DNA of 64,000 bases, taken from Heterobasidion occidentale. Lineage: Eukaryota > Basidiomycota > Agaricomycetes > Russulales > Bondarzewiaceae. This document shows, one piece after another, positions 22,200-33,164 of the stretch (within the stretch, counting starts at the first letter, position 1; each line of letters opens with the position of its first letter). The position numbers were made by a program, and so were the translations under genes. The stretch covers positions 2,852,001 through 2,916,000 of the forward strand of contig JBCAQO010000001.1 in NCBI GenBank assembly GCA_039111635.1, given 5' to 3'. The notes under the pieces were generated by a model. The model did not search any database. It was given only the letters and a program-made list of their open reading frames with translations, and was not told where the DNA came from.

Positions 22200-23394
22200 A
22201 TGTCGGAACCTGGCCCAAGTAGACCTGTTACCCCTCCTCGCAAGGCTATATCAGACATTGACTTGCAGCTTACCCCTGAACAAGTCCGGCACATAGAACT
22301 CAATCGCTTGAAAGGTGCTGTGCCCAGCATCATACCGTTCTGGGGAGGATCAGAACTTATGGGTTTCAATCTTATGCAGCCAAGGCGAAGCAACGAGAGA
22401 AAGAAGCCTCTGCATCGTCTTCGTCTGCTCTCAATCTGAACAATAAGAGACCGCTCGGTGTAACTCCAGCTACATCTACATCACCTACGACATCCAAACA
22501 ACCTACGAAGCTCAAGCGGGATTCGCGCTTGGGGAAATACTTTGACTATGACCTGTCCAAGATGACTAACTCAAAGGGTGGGTTCTTGGTTGAGGACAAT
22601 AAGGAAGTCGATGAAGATCTGAGGGTTAAGGAGAGGGAACGAGAGAGACAGAGGGCGGCGCAGAATGTAGAGCCTCGTGAGTGACTTTGATTTAACCTGG
22701 TTGAATTCGTTCTTAATTCGAATCTACGTACACCAGCCATTTCCTTAGATCCAAATCGAAATCCGAAATGTAAGGAATGCAGCTCTATAGATATCGACCA
22801 GACATATAGAAAGATGTTTCGCTGCCTCGTCTGCAGTCAGTGCAAAAGCAACATGCAAGAGAAGTATGGTCTCCTGACGAAAACGGAATGTAAAGAGGTA
22901 CGTCCGCTTCGTCCTTCGCGTCAAAAATTGCTCACTTCAAAGGATCGTAGGACTACCTCTTGACTGATTGTAAGCCCTGCACACACCATGTCCACACATC
23001 CTGACCGAATTCGTTGGTCATCCATGCAGCCGAACTCAAAGACACAGAAGAATTACCGCATCTTCTCAAGGCAAATCCACATAAATCGACGTTTGCAAAC
23101 ATGATGCTGTTCTGTCGCTTTCAGGTAGAAGAGTTTGCTTGGAAGAAATGGGGCTCTCCGGAGGCTCTTGACGCCGAGTGGGAGCGGCGCGCTGCAGAGG
23201 CAAAGAATAAAAAGAATAAAAAGTTTGAACAAGGTTTGAGGGAGCTAAGGAGACGGACTAGGGAAGGTGTATGGCAGAAGCGGAAAGATGCAGAGCATAA
23301 GCATGTGTTCAGTGAGCCTAACCCTGGCAAAGATGGGATTGGAACGCAGGTTTGTCACGAATGTGGCTTTACAATCGAGGTTGAGGAACTTTGA
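22200..23394 (+). CDS. RAD14: DNA repair protein XPA/Rad14
   Basis: Damage-verification factor of nucleotide excision repair; it binds DNA at the TFIIH-opened bubble in the nucleus. The start MSEPGPSRPVTPPRK is followed by a basic N-terminal helix (LTPEQVRHIELNRLK, then KAKQREKEA across intron 1). Next comes KLKRDSRLGKYFDYDLSKM, typical of XPA. The C4 zinc finger is complete: CKECSSIDIDQTYRK with CLVCSQCK. The DNA-binding domain has TYRKMFRCLVCSQCKSNM, KYGLLTKTECKEDYLLTD and LPHLLKANPHKSTFANMMLF, then WKKWGSPEALDAEWERRAA. The end HVFSEPNPGKDGIGTQVCHE with a last pair of Cys is common in fungal Rad14. Four or five introns, no defects; it begins about 180 bp right of the TIR element. Confidence 0.94.
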
Positions 23395-23722
23395 CTGGAT
23401 TCATCACAGTATGTCTTGTAGCCATATGTCTCGATGTTAGGGATCTTTTCTGCGTAAGGTCTGCGCGCAGAGGCGAAGATTTATCACCATGCGAGCAGTT
23501 CAAAACTACATAAACGTTCACCGCTTTAGTTGGCCTGGGGATAGCGGGTCGGCAACGAAGTAGCCGGTCGTACTTCCCTCCACACCGTCGGACTCCTCTA
23601 CTTATGTACTCTATCATTGCAAACTCGTCATAATTTAGCAAGCATAAGAGGTTGGATTCGGGCTCGCTCTGGATCTGTCACCTTCTGCCAGCCAGATTCT
23701 CAAACCGGTCTTCATCGTATTC

Positions 23723-25193
23723 ATGACGGACACAGCGGACCCGGATCAAGCTGAGCACGAACAGATATCTACCTCCCTCGAGATAGAGCAGCTTGACACC
23801 AACTTGTTCCGTTCAAAGTCTCTATGGCTTCCTTTTCGTTCTAGGGGTGTCTTTGGAGGACAGGTAATATCCCAAGCAATTGTCGCCGCAACCAAGTGCG
23901 TGAAGCCGGAATACGCCTTGCACGTAAGCACTTTGCTATGTTCCACTGTGTTTCACTGCAGCAATGGTAGTTTCACGGTTCTGATAACCTGTGCGGAAAA
24001 ACGGGAATATGCACCAGTCTCTACATGTACGCTCGCATGTTCTTCATCTATCGTAACAGCGTCTGATCTTTTCACAGTCCTACTTCCTCCTCAGTGCATC
24101 TCCTTCAGTCCCAATCCTCTACTATGTCGATCGCGTGCGCGAAGGCCGGACATACACCACCCGCTCTGTTCGGGCTGTGCAGAGTGGTCGTGCCGTTTTT
24201 GTTATCATCTGTTCATTCCAAATTCCCGAATTCTGGCAACCTTCACATCATTGGCCGATGCCAGATGTGCCGCGTCCGGACGACTGCCAAGATGAAGAAG
24301 AAATATTGCTTGCCATGGCGCAAAGACCTGGGTTGAACGAGAATACAAAGGACTACCTGAGACAGTACGCTGAGGTTCGTTCACGCATAAGTATGAATAG
24401 GTGCAATATTCACATGGTTTGTCGAACATCAGGAGCGGGCGCGTAGTCCAATAACTGTGAAACGTATCAAGGAGCAGATGGGTCCAGAAGGTACTCCGGT
24501 CTTCATGTACTGGATGAAGCCGCGAGACAATGCATCATACGAAGCACCTTTCCAAAAGGTTCGATCCATAAAGTTTGGCATCTGAAAGCTTGCTGACACC
24601 TACTTATTGTGCAGTGCATTCTGGGATACATGTCCGACATTCACTTGTGCGTCTCTTATCCGGATGTTGAAACTATCGTCAGTAGTTGAAGATGTCTCCG
24701 TAGCTTGCCTGTAGCAGCAAACACTCTTGGGTTGAAGAGAAATACAACAGGACCTGATGCGTTGGCTATGGTGGTATGGCAGATTCGCTGTTATTCTTCC
24801 TGTCGGTGCTAACATGTAACATCAGTCGAGTCTGGATCACTCTATCTTCTTCTACGAGTATGTCGCTGTTTTCTTTACATTCGCGTGAGCGCACTCTGAT
24901 CAACACCACCACAGTCATACCTTCGATTGTAGCGACTGGATTTTGTACATGGTGAGTGTTCCCTGTTCAGATTTCGTCTTCATTCGGTAGACTTGGCATT
25001 CTAGACCGTATCGCCAATTGCTGGTTTAGGTCGGGGTGTCGTAATTGGAAGAGTGAGTAGGCCTAATATCAATGAGAATGATGACTGATAACTTATTTAG
25101 ATGTATTCTCGGAGCGGAACACTGGTGGCGGTTACAACCCAGGAGGGCGTTGTGCGTGCAGATATACGCCCACCTCCAATGGGAAAGCTATGA
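23723..25193 (+). CDS. Acyl-CoA thioesterase II (TesB/ACOT8/Pte1 type)
   Basis: Double hot-dog thioesterase that hydrolyses acyl-CoA to free fatty acid and CoA, usually in peroxisomes as part of beta-oxidation. N-terminal domain: LFRSKSLWLPFRSRGVFGGQ, VISQAIVAATKCV, then a 9-nt microexon (24018-24026) encoding SLH that restores YALHSLHSYFLLSASPSVP, followed by YYVDRVREGRTYTTRSVRAV. The C-terminal domain has SSLDHSIFFYDHTFDCSDW (catalytic Asp region) and MYSRSGTLVAVTTQEGVVR (conserved Thr/Gln region). At least eight introns. It ends PPPMGKL with stop at 25193; GKL would be a weak, non-canonical PTS1 peroxisome signal. Start at the first ATG of the conserved frame. Confidence 0.92.
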
Positions 25194-25622
25194 TGGTGTT
25201 TCCAGATAGATCGTCTATGCCTTGCATACAAGACTTACAATAGAAATATCGACTACCATATGCAGTAGGCAAGCACCTTGACATCAGAATGTCATCTTTT
25301 AGCCTCAAGGCTATCGAAAACCCGAGTAGAGAGTTGATGGAAGAGAGCCAAAGTAACACACTGAAGATCATCGGCGAGAGTATCTGCTCACACACGCCAT
25401 CGTGATACTTTGATGACCTAGGGGTTACAACATAGCGAATTTTGAGAGAAATGTAAAGTGGGCGACTCAAGCGGGCGGCTACCTCCGACTAGAACAGTAT
25501 TTCACGGGACATGAAGGCATGGACTGAAAGCGATGCGAAGAGCGTGTGTAAGGGTGATGACGGTGTATGCTAGCGACCGAAGTGCGGATGCAGATAAGGT
25601 AGATATATAGCAAGAAGGATGT
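25194..25622. other. Convergent 3' intergenic region
   Basis: 429 bp between the thioesterase stop and the stop of the leftward eS27 gene. It should hold both 3' UTRs. Nothing else seen. Confidence 0.4.
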
Positions 25623-26116
25623 TTAGTTCTTCCGGCGGTATGAGCTCCCTGTAGATGTAGATATGATGAGTTCTGTTACAGAAAAATGAAGGACGCCACG
25701 CACCCTCGGTCAGTCTCGCTCTGCCACCAGTTGGCTGGCACAAAACGCTAGCGCAAGCACCGCAAATAACGACAGTTTGAGCATGTGAGAAGACAGTCGT
25801 GATGGCGAAGCAACCTGGATCGCAACGAACAGTCGTGATGAGCTAGCAGACCAAGGCAGATGAGATGTAAACAATGCGATGTACCTGGGCACTTGACGTC
25901 CATAAAGTACGAGTTCGGGCTATACCAACGACATCAATTTCAAACCTTGACCATTTGAGCCCTCTCCATACCTCTGTACAAGTCTCTTGAGCTTGTGAGA
26001 CCTCTTCTCGTGCTCAGCAGAAGGGTTGAGAAGGTCGACAGCGAGAGTCTGTACACAGTGGGCGACAAGTAAATCGACATGGATTCTGCCCCTAAGGAAT
26101 CGTATCACTGCACCAT
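25623..26116 (-). CDS. RPS27: 40S ribosomal protein eS27
   Basis: Small zinc-finger protein of the cytosolic 40S subunit, about 83 residues in four coding exons. The start ATG (26114-26116) is the only coding triplet of its exon and is followed by a gtgcag donor. Exon 2 gives [20 protein letters not shown] then KRLVQ. Exon 3 gives [12 protein letters not shown]. Exon 4 gives [20 protein letters not shown] then [18 protein letters not shown], completing the C4 zinc finger (CPGC and CGAC). The final exon reads SSYRRKN, where many orthologs have CSFRRK. Every junction is GT-AG and in phase. High expression is expected; the 5' flank toward the BTG-domain gene is long. Confidence 0.93.
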
Positions 26117-27485
26117 ATTTGTAAAGAATGATCTTTTGAAGGTTGGGCCTGGCTTTTGCACGAGATGGGACTTGTGGCGAGGACGAGATTTTGAGGGGAG
26201 CGCTGTGAGCGACGAAAGGAAGCGAACGCTTATTAGACTCGTCGGTATGAAGTTTAGAGTTAGAGTTGAAGCGGACTCTCAAATTATGGTGGCTGGCGCC
26301 TGGCGGTAGCTGGCGGTGGCGAATGATTTTACTGCTGCCAGTCTGTTCCAGACTTGACATTCTGTATCCCTCTTCACTCTGGAAGGTAAGCGCTAAGCAG
26401 GCTGATACCTGGCTCATATCAACGTTCAACGCAACGTTTTAACAACGACGGTTGTGGTTGTCGAAGGCTAGTGCCCCTACAGGGAGCGAATGACAGTGTC
26501 ATTCCCCGTTCAACATCGTGTACATGTTGCATAGCCTTGTGCGAGTGCCTCGATTGAGACTGTGCGTTGTTAGCCATTGGGAATTATGCTGTATTCGTAT
26601 TACCGCTACGTTTGCTCTCGAGGGGTTCAGAAATATACATTCATTCTGATGTTCCTAGATCTTAGCGGAATCCGGATACATATGCAAGTCGTGGAAGATC
26701 TTTGATACACTATTGTTTCTGAGGGCTGTGATTGTTGAGAAGCTTGGGGACATCCGCTTATGTAGATAAAGCACGGAGAGCGCAAATACATCAACACACG
26801 GGCTGTGTATGTCGAGGCGAGCAGCAGAGAAGAGCGTATAGAGACTTATTGTTCAGAACCAAGAACGCGGCCACGTGACACGAGGGATTATTGTGTCCGA
26901 AAACGGCAACAGGATGCTTTGTTCCTTGACCGCCACTTTCTTTTGTTTTCTCGCTGTAATTCCCCAGAAGGCGTTCACAGCCGACGCTCTCATTGTTTGT
27001 CTCTAGACGCCCATATGGCTCTCTTGTATAAGCTCTTGTATAAGTACTTCTCTCTAGTTTCTTCATCCTCATCAGGGTTTCGATCCATTCATCTCTCTCC
27101 CACTCCACTCAGTTCTGGTTGAGGTATGTCCACATTGTCCAGTCAATCATTGCAGAGCCTCTTACTGATTCTCGCTCATTCTACTCTACGTCTTCCTGTG
27201 CTACAGCTTGTTAGGTGAGCCTATCAGCTGTTTTGCTGTTACCCTAATGCTGACTATTCATTTCAGAACCTTTATCTTCAGTGTCGATCCAATAGTCCTC
27301 AACCTGCAACACATTCGATCTCTGCATTCACTCATTCTACTATTGCATCCTTCTTCGACGTCCTTCACGTATTTACTCTAGACTTTTCTGCGAGCATCTC
27401 CCGCACAGTTTCATCGCTGGTCGATCACGTCCATTTACTATCCAACCTTACTTCAATTCCAGCTTTGATCTTTCATCCATCAGTC
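26117..27485. other. Divergent intergenic region, RPS27 / BTG-domain gene
   Basis: About 1.4 kb. The left part should hold the eS27 leader and promoter. At 27122-27266 possible donor and acceptor sites (ending ttcatttcag) suggest an intron in the 5' UTR of the rightward gene. A 12-bp direct repeat (ctcttgtataag) occurs twice near 27020-27042. No other gene is supported. Confidence 0.45.
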
Positions 27486-28496
27486 ATGGCCACTTTCACC
27501 ACACTCTCCACGTCCCTCCCCGCCACCCTCGCCCATGCCATCGGATACATTACGCGCCCTCTTATCAACCGTTACCCCGCGGCTACTCTTCTGAAGTTAC
27601 AGCTCTCCCTCGAGGTGAACTTGACGGCTCACTGCTCTAGATCTTGGGTCCCCACCGATCCTCTCCGTGGCTCCGGACGTCGCTGCCTCACATTTACGAC
27701 CACGCAGCCCCCTCGCCCCGTTCACGCCCCCTGCAGGGCTGCCAACGTCCAATGGTCGGAGTGGATCGCTGCGCTCGGCGGTCTTGAATTTGACCTATTC
27801 ATTGACCCTGGTTGTGTCTCAGTTCGCTTCGGCAACTGGGGCAATGGTCAGGTCGGCAAGCTCATCACAATTTGGTCAGACGAATTGGATTTGGCTGCAA
27901 AGGCGGCAAAGGTTCTTTTGCAGGAGCAGTTGAGGACGCGGGAGAATGCGTCGATGAAGACTTTCGAACAGGAATTGCTGCAATTTGACGAGGACTCTGA
28001 AGAGGAGCTTTTTGCCATCCTCGCCGACGAGATCCGCCAGCCTACGTGGTTGACTCCAGTCTTCGGCTCATTCCCGAAAATCGCTTCTCCCCAAAAGTCC
28101 ACTTCCCCTGTCTCCGCAACTTCAACCCATTCCCGGTCTAGTTCCCGTTCGTCGAACTCCAGCTCTGGCTTGACTTTTTCATCTGTCGACACGTCCTCCG
28201 AGTATGCTTCCTCTGTCGCGACCATTTCATCGGTCTCCACCGAGAAATCTCAACTTTCTCGCCGTGAGCGAGCACGCCAGGCTCGTATCTTCGTCGACTC
28301 CTCCAAGAATGAGGTGACGAATTACGACGGTGGAAAGACGACAGTCCTGACTGGTGGAGTCATGCTCGGAGCCCCCGCAAGGATGAAACCCGTTGCTCCT
28401 CCTACCCCCAGCGGCACACATCCTGCCTCAGTTGCGAAGCCCCGTGTTGGGCACGGCCCTAGCTCTAGCCCTAACTGGCGCTCCCTCCGCTGTTAA
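27486..28496 (+). CDS. BTG/Tob anti-proliferative domain protein
   Basis: Intronless coding region of 336 residues. The N-terminal domain matches BTG/Tob: a helix (AHAIGYITRPLINRYPAATL), box A-like SWVPTDPLRGSGRRCLTF, and box B-like FDLFIDPGCVSVRFGNWG. In animals BTG/Tob proteins bind Caf1 deadenylase and promote mRNA decay; a similar role in fungi is inference. An acidic stretch follows (FDEDSEEELFAILADE), then a WLTPVFGSFP segment and a Ser-rich disordered tail. Near the C-terminus RRERARQARIFVDSSKNEV and YDGGKTTVLTGGVMLGAP look conserved and folded or motif-like. Start at ATG 27486 (MATFTTLSTSLPATLAHAIG); a long leader with an intron is probable. Confidence 0.82.
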   Translation: MATFTTLSTSLPATLAHAIGYITRPLINRYPAATLLKLQLSLEVNLTAHCSRSWVPTDPLRGSGRRCLTFTTTQPPRPVHAPCRAANVQWSEWIAALGGLEFDLFIDPGCVSVRFGNWGNGQVGKLITIWSDELDLAAKAAKVLLQEQLRTRENASMKTFEQELLQFDEDSEEELFAILADEIRQPTWLTPVFGSFPKIASPQKSTSPVSATSTHSRSSSRSSNSSSGLTFSSVDTSSEYASSVATISSVSTEKSQLSRRERARQARIFVDSSKNEVTNYDGGKTTVLTGGVMLGAPARMKPVAPPTPSGTHPASVAKPRVGHGPSSSPNWRSLRC

Positions 28497-29513
28497 GCGC
28501 ATGACTAGTGATGAGTGGTGTGGACACCCGTTCCTCCAACGTCTTCTCATTTACGACCTATTGATTCAGTGCAGCGCACTCGACGCACATATCACGAACG
28601 AACCGATCGCCTTGACATGGCTTTGATCATCTACTGTATTCATTCTTTCTGTCAACTGTTTAATCCGCTGTATCCACTTCACCAATCAGTTGGCGATTAC
28701 CCCAGTGTCTTATAGGTACCTACTGTGTAGCATTTCATCGTACTTTGTGTCGAACACTGTTATCTTTCTCCATTGTGTAATGTAGACGCCTGCTAATCTC
28801 TGTGCATTCTTTCATTCTGGTTATATTTGTCTCTTTCATTCCTTGAACTATCTCATTAGCCCGTATTTGCTTTCTTTTTTTGTATGTTCTCTGAAACGGT
28901 CTATCTGTTAAAAATAAAAAAGCCTCCTCCCTTGAAAAGTGCATGTTGCTTCAGCTTCATCAAGTTATCCAGTTAACTCACTAGACTGGGCGCTCTTCAA
29001 GCTTCAAGCTTCAAGCTCATACAGTATGTCTTCGGTAATATTGCACACACCGAAGCTCGTCTAGCAATCTATCTTATTGTGGTCTTGACAACTGTCTTCC
29101 GTCGCGGTCAGCACTGGAGAGTCTTGTACAAGCTTGGCAACCGGTCAGTGATTGGAGTCTGGAACTGGTCTGGAGAGTAAGAAGATATTGACTGACTCGG
29201 ACCCCGACTCAGGATGTCCGTCTCCAAATTCTCGCGTTTACCACCCTCTAAAATTCTTCAAACACAGAAATGATCCAAATCGGCGTCTAGTGGAAGGACG
29301 AATAGAGCCTGCAAAAGCGGCGTGGGCCGATGTCTTGGGGCTGACGTGATCTTTAGATCTCAGATTGTTGAGACGTCGACTTGGCGAACTTGGGCGTCTG
29401 GTGCGTAAAATCCTCTTAAAATCCGACGAATCCCTCCGCCAAGTCCGTGATTTCTCTGATAAGTCGCAGCCCATCGTGTACAGACTCTTTCTTTCCTCCA
29501 CACATCCATAACC
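28497..29513. other. Intergenic region, BTG gene / BIO2
   Basis: About 1.0 kb with T-rich stretches (likely 3' UTR and terminator region of the BTG gene) and a small cttcaag triplication near 28996-29014. No coding region recognised. Confidence 0.4.
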
Positions 29514-31125
29514 ATGCTACGTCTCTGCTTTGCTCAAAGTCGCCTTCCCGCCCTCAAGCGCACCCTCGCCACACACGCTTCAGCGACAGTATCGGATGTG
29601 TCGATTCCGCCCCCAACCAGACACGATTGGTCGAGAGAAGAGATACAGAATGTATATGACAGCCCACTGTTGGATCTTCTATACAGAGCTGCTTCCGTCC
29701 ACAGACAGCACCATGACCCCAATAAAATTCAGCTCTGCACGCTGATGAATATCAAGAGTACGTCTAACTTATCAGTCCAGAGCGAAGCAGTGTGACATCA
29801 AGCTTCTTGCAGCTGGTGGTTGCTCGGAAGACTGTGAGTCTTGCAGCCCTTTATCGTCATCGCGAGTACTGACTGGGTTTCGAAGGCTCATACTGCTCTC
29901 AATCCTCCCGATACTCCACCCCAACCGAAGCGTCTCGCTTAGTCAACATTGAGCCTGTCCTGGAAGCCGCACGGAAAGCTAAGGAGAATGGAAGCACGCG
30001 TTTCTGCATGGGAGCCGCATGGAGAGATTTGGCGGGTCGCAAACGCGGATTTGAGCGCATCTTAGAGATGGTACGCGAAGTACGCAAAATGGATATGGAG
30101 GTTTGCACCACTTTGGGCATGTTGACGCCCGAGCAGGCCCAGAAACTGAAGGGGGCGTAAGTTTTTATCTAATCAAATCATCTGATTTCCTCTGACATCG
30201 TCGAATAGCGGTCTGACTGCGTACAATCACAATCTGGACACATCGCGAGAATTCTATCCGAAGGTATGTTTAATAACCACTATTTTGTTCATATTGCCAG
30301 CAATTTTTCATACGCTCGGAAGGTGATCACGACAAGAAGTTACGACGACCGATTAGATACGATTTCCGCTGTCCGGGAGGCTGGCATCAGCGTTTGTTCT
30401 GGTGGTATACTCGGTTTGGGTGAAGCTGATACGGATCGGGTGGGCCTCATCTGGGAGGTTTCTAAGTAGGTCACTCCAATAAGCGTCACGATCGGGCGTA
30501 GCATTGACGTGAAGTGTTCAGCATGCCCGAACATCCAGAATCATTCCCTGTGAACGCCTTGGTCCCCATTCCTGGAACACCTCTAGAAGGCAACGAGGTT
30601 CGCATCAGCTTCCGGTTATGTTTAACTCGATAGTGAACGGGAAACAGCCAGTGAAGCATCAAACGCTCCTCCGCACTATAGCTACTGCCCGTATCGTCCT
30701 TCCGACCACGATCATCCGGCTAGCGGCTGGTAGGCAAACGCTGAGCGAGAATGAACAAGCAATGTGCTTTATGGCTGGCGCAAACGCTGTATTCACTGGA
30801 GAACAGATGTTGACAACACCGTGTGGGCCTGTTTGAATATATGAGTATCACACGCTTCTGACGCATATTCTTTTCTTGATCCACAGGTTCGCCATGGGAC
30901 GAGGTACGTGACCTTCTTGCATCTCTTCTCGTACGCCCGATTCAAACATCTGCCGTGTAGGACAAAGCCATGATGTCCCGTTGGGGACTTGAGGGCATGC
31001 GGAGTTTCGAACAGAGCAATGTAGCCCAGAAGGAGGGCTCGAGGCTAGAGACTGAGCGTCCGCCTCCCGTGTCAGGATATCTGAAAGCGGGATCTGAGCA
31101 ACAGACGGTGGGTACCCATCCATGA
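29514..31125 (+). CDS. BIO2: Biotin synthase, mitochondrial
   Basis: Radical SAM enzyme that inserts sulfur into dethiobiotin, the last step of biotin synthesis, in mitochondria. Exon 1 starts [20 protein letters not shown], a good presequence, then [20 protein letters not shown]. The CX3CX2C iron-sulfur motif (GGCSEDCSYCSQS) is built from a 21-nt exon (29813-29833) and the next exon. Further landmarks: [105 protein letters not shown] and [20 protein letters not shown]. The C-terminus [15 protein letters not shown] is an unconserved tail; the stop is TGA at 31123-31125 if the last possible intron is not used. Complete enzyme; the exact 3' end is slightly uncertain. Confidence 0.95.
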
Positions 31126-32084
31126 CCACATGTGTGAGTATCCAATGCTTCTTCTTGCAGTGACGTATCAGTATCCGGTCGAGAGGCCAATTGGGAGAAG
31201 TTACCAAACGAAATGAATATCTGTAGTCTAGAAAGTATATCGACGAACTAAGATACATGCAGTGGTCAGGCCTGTCAGGTCCACTGAGTCGATCCCTTGT
31301 TATACGTTATAGCTCGATGCTAACCTTGTGGAAAGTATCTAAACATTTGCAGAAAGGACGGATTTGGCCACGTCCAGCTCAAACTGAGCGGCTCATGCAC
31401 TCAATCATATGATTATTCTCCTAGAGTGCCGCCGCCTTCCATGCACCATGAATCATACTCTTTTGTCATTTGCGCGATCCCTCCGAATTGGACACTTTCA
31501 TTGAAGCGATCGTAAGAGGCGCATTTGCTTACTGCATGCCAGCCAATATGCCAGCCAACTTCATGTCGCCCAAAGTGGCCGAATTCGACCCCGATTAGGA
31601 ATCAAAGACGACTTTCGTCTCCTTCTAACTTCCTTCAGACTACCTCAGCGACTCGTTCGGTTCCAAACTTCGACTTTCGCCATTTGTGCACGCTAGGTCA
31701 ACGTACGTCAGTCTCGTCCGGGACAGGTCAACCACGCACATATGCCAAATAGCGCACCTTATCCACTCCAGGCTTCAACTGTTAGTCTATCAATGGAAAC
31801 GTTGCTACTGACTCAGGCCGACATCGGCTTCTGGAGGTTGCTGCTCCCAGATCGACTGTTCAAACGTTCAATTCAGCCCATTAGCTTCCGATGTTTGAGC
31901 GAACAGAGGTCTCCCCTACGTACATCCAGCAAGTTATTCCAAAGCACAGGACGTCGGTGGAGGTCGGTGGTCTCCGCGGCTGAAAGCCGAATAATAAAAC
32001 AGCTCCACCCTCCTTCATCCGATGCATTTGTCTTGCATCGTTAGCTGGCGGTTTCGGTACAACCTGTTGTTTATTTCCTCGGCG
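31126..32084. other. Unassigned region, possible 5' exons of the next gene
   Basis: About 960 bp. Two open stretches on the plus strand (about 31,550-31,750 and 31,742-32,044) are Ser/Thr/Arg-rich with no family signal. They may be 5' exons of the REX4-like gene or non-coding; I could not join them convincingly. Confidence 0.3.
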
Positions 32085-33164
32085 ATGTATAATGCTTTAC
32101 CAATCTTCCCTCGTCCCACGCGTTTATGAGTCTTTGGCCTCGCCATGTTTGATTACTCGTTCTTTGTATTCTAGGTCACCAACGCCGCAGAAAAATCGCA
32201 ACCTCACGCTCCCTTCCCCCTATCACGTCGCAAATATTCGGCTTTCTTCGGAGTGAGTTTTGTTCTGACTTAGACTTCACATTCAATACCATTGTATCGT
32301 CTCGTAGATATCTTGCAGTCTGTGTACAGGTTGTCTCCATCGGCGTGAACGCTAATATCCCAATGGTTGCGTATGTTGAGCCATATCTCGACATTCTCCT
32401 ACCGACTAATAATATGCGGTATCAGTCGCGTCGCAATCACTGACTACCAGGGAAATGTCGTTCTTGACACGTTCGTCCGTCCTACGTGCGTTGTTTTCAT
32501 GCAATACCCCATTATATTAATCATGCCAACAGCTTTCCATCATCCCATGCTTTAGACAACCAGTCACAGACTATCGTTATCAAGAGACCGGTTTGCAACC
32601 AGCCTATCTCGCGAGTGGTCCGTCCATTGACTCTCAATCATCCTCTTTGTGTAAGCCGACACTCCCTGCAGCGCCTTACTTTCATACCGTGCAGCAGCGA
32701 GTGATGTCTCTGATCCAAGAGAAGATACTAATCGGATACGCCCTCTGGCAGGTTTTTTCTGTATAACCTGATTCCCCTTCGAGTCCTTAGCTTGATATCT
32801 CATTTGATTTTCTATGTTGGTCCCCAAGGTCCTTGGCATCGCCCATCCTGCATTAGACACTCGCGACGTCGCTATTTTCCTCCCGTTCCGCCGAAGTCTC
32901 CGATGTCGACAGATACTGCCGCTCCCAATTCTTGTTAATCGCCTTATGGGACGGAATATTGGTTTAGGCTATGAGCACCCAGTACGTTCTTTCCAAGATT
33001 AGATAGCTGTTTATTGAACGACTGAATGATATGCTCAGGTAGAGAATGCACGGGCCGCCCTTGACCTCTTTCGTACTTGTGAGGAGCTCTGGGAAGGGAT
33101 CATCGACTCGGGGTCCTGGCCTTGCACTTTGCCGCCAGCTGCATACGCCAGCTGTTTCATGTGA
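32085..33164 (+). CDS. REX4-like 3'-5' exonuclease-fold protein without catalytic acids
   Basis: Resembles RNA exonuclease 4 (DEDDh family). Splicing gives YLAVCVQVVSIGVNANIPMV, then ARVAITDYQGNVVLDTFVRP, TQPVTDYRYQETGLQPAYLA, TPYFHTVQQRVMSLIQEK, ILIGYALWQVFSVLGIAHPA, LDTRDVAIFLPFR and, last, VENARAALDLFRTCEELWEG, stop at 33164. Where active REX4 has DCEMVG this protein has VCVQVV, so both acids are gone; the usual GHxLxND site is GYALWQVF, and the HSxxEDA site is HPVENA. The fold is kept but hydrolysis is not expected. The frame stays open through five exons, so it is not simply decayed. The start is weak: ATG 32085 (MYNALPIFPRPT) is a guess, and the junction before YLAVCVQ does not keep frame with the preceding RRKYSAFFG exon. 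Confidence 0.6.

Noticed and set aside
25710..25892. A short leftward frame with a good secretion-signal look ([21 protein letters not shown])
   Set aside because: It is a shifted frame of the eS27 zinc-finger exon; the correct frame reads [20 protein letters not shown] and belongs to the ribosomal protein.
26791..27122. Opposite open frames of about 105 codons, possible gene upstream of the BTG gene
   Set aside because: Neither has domain or splice support, and the region is better explained as promoter and leader of the BTG-domain gene.
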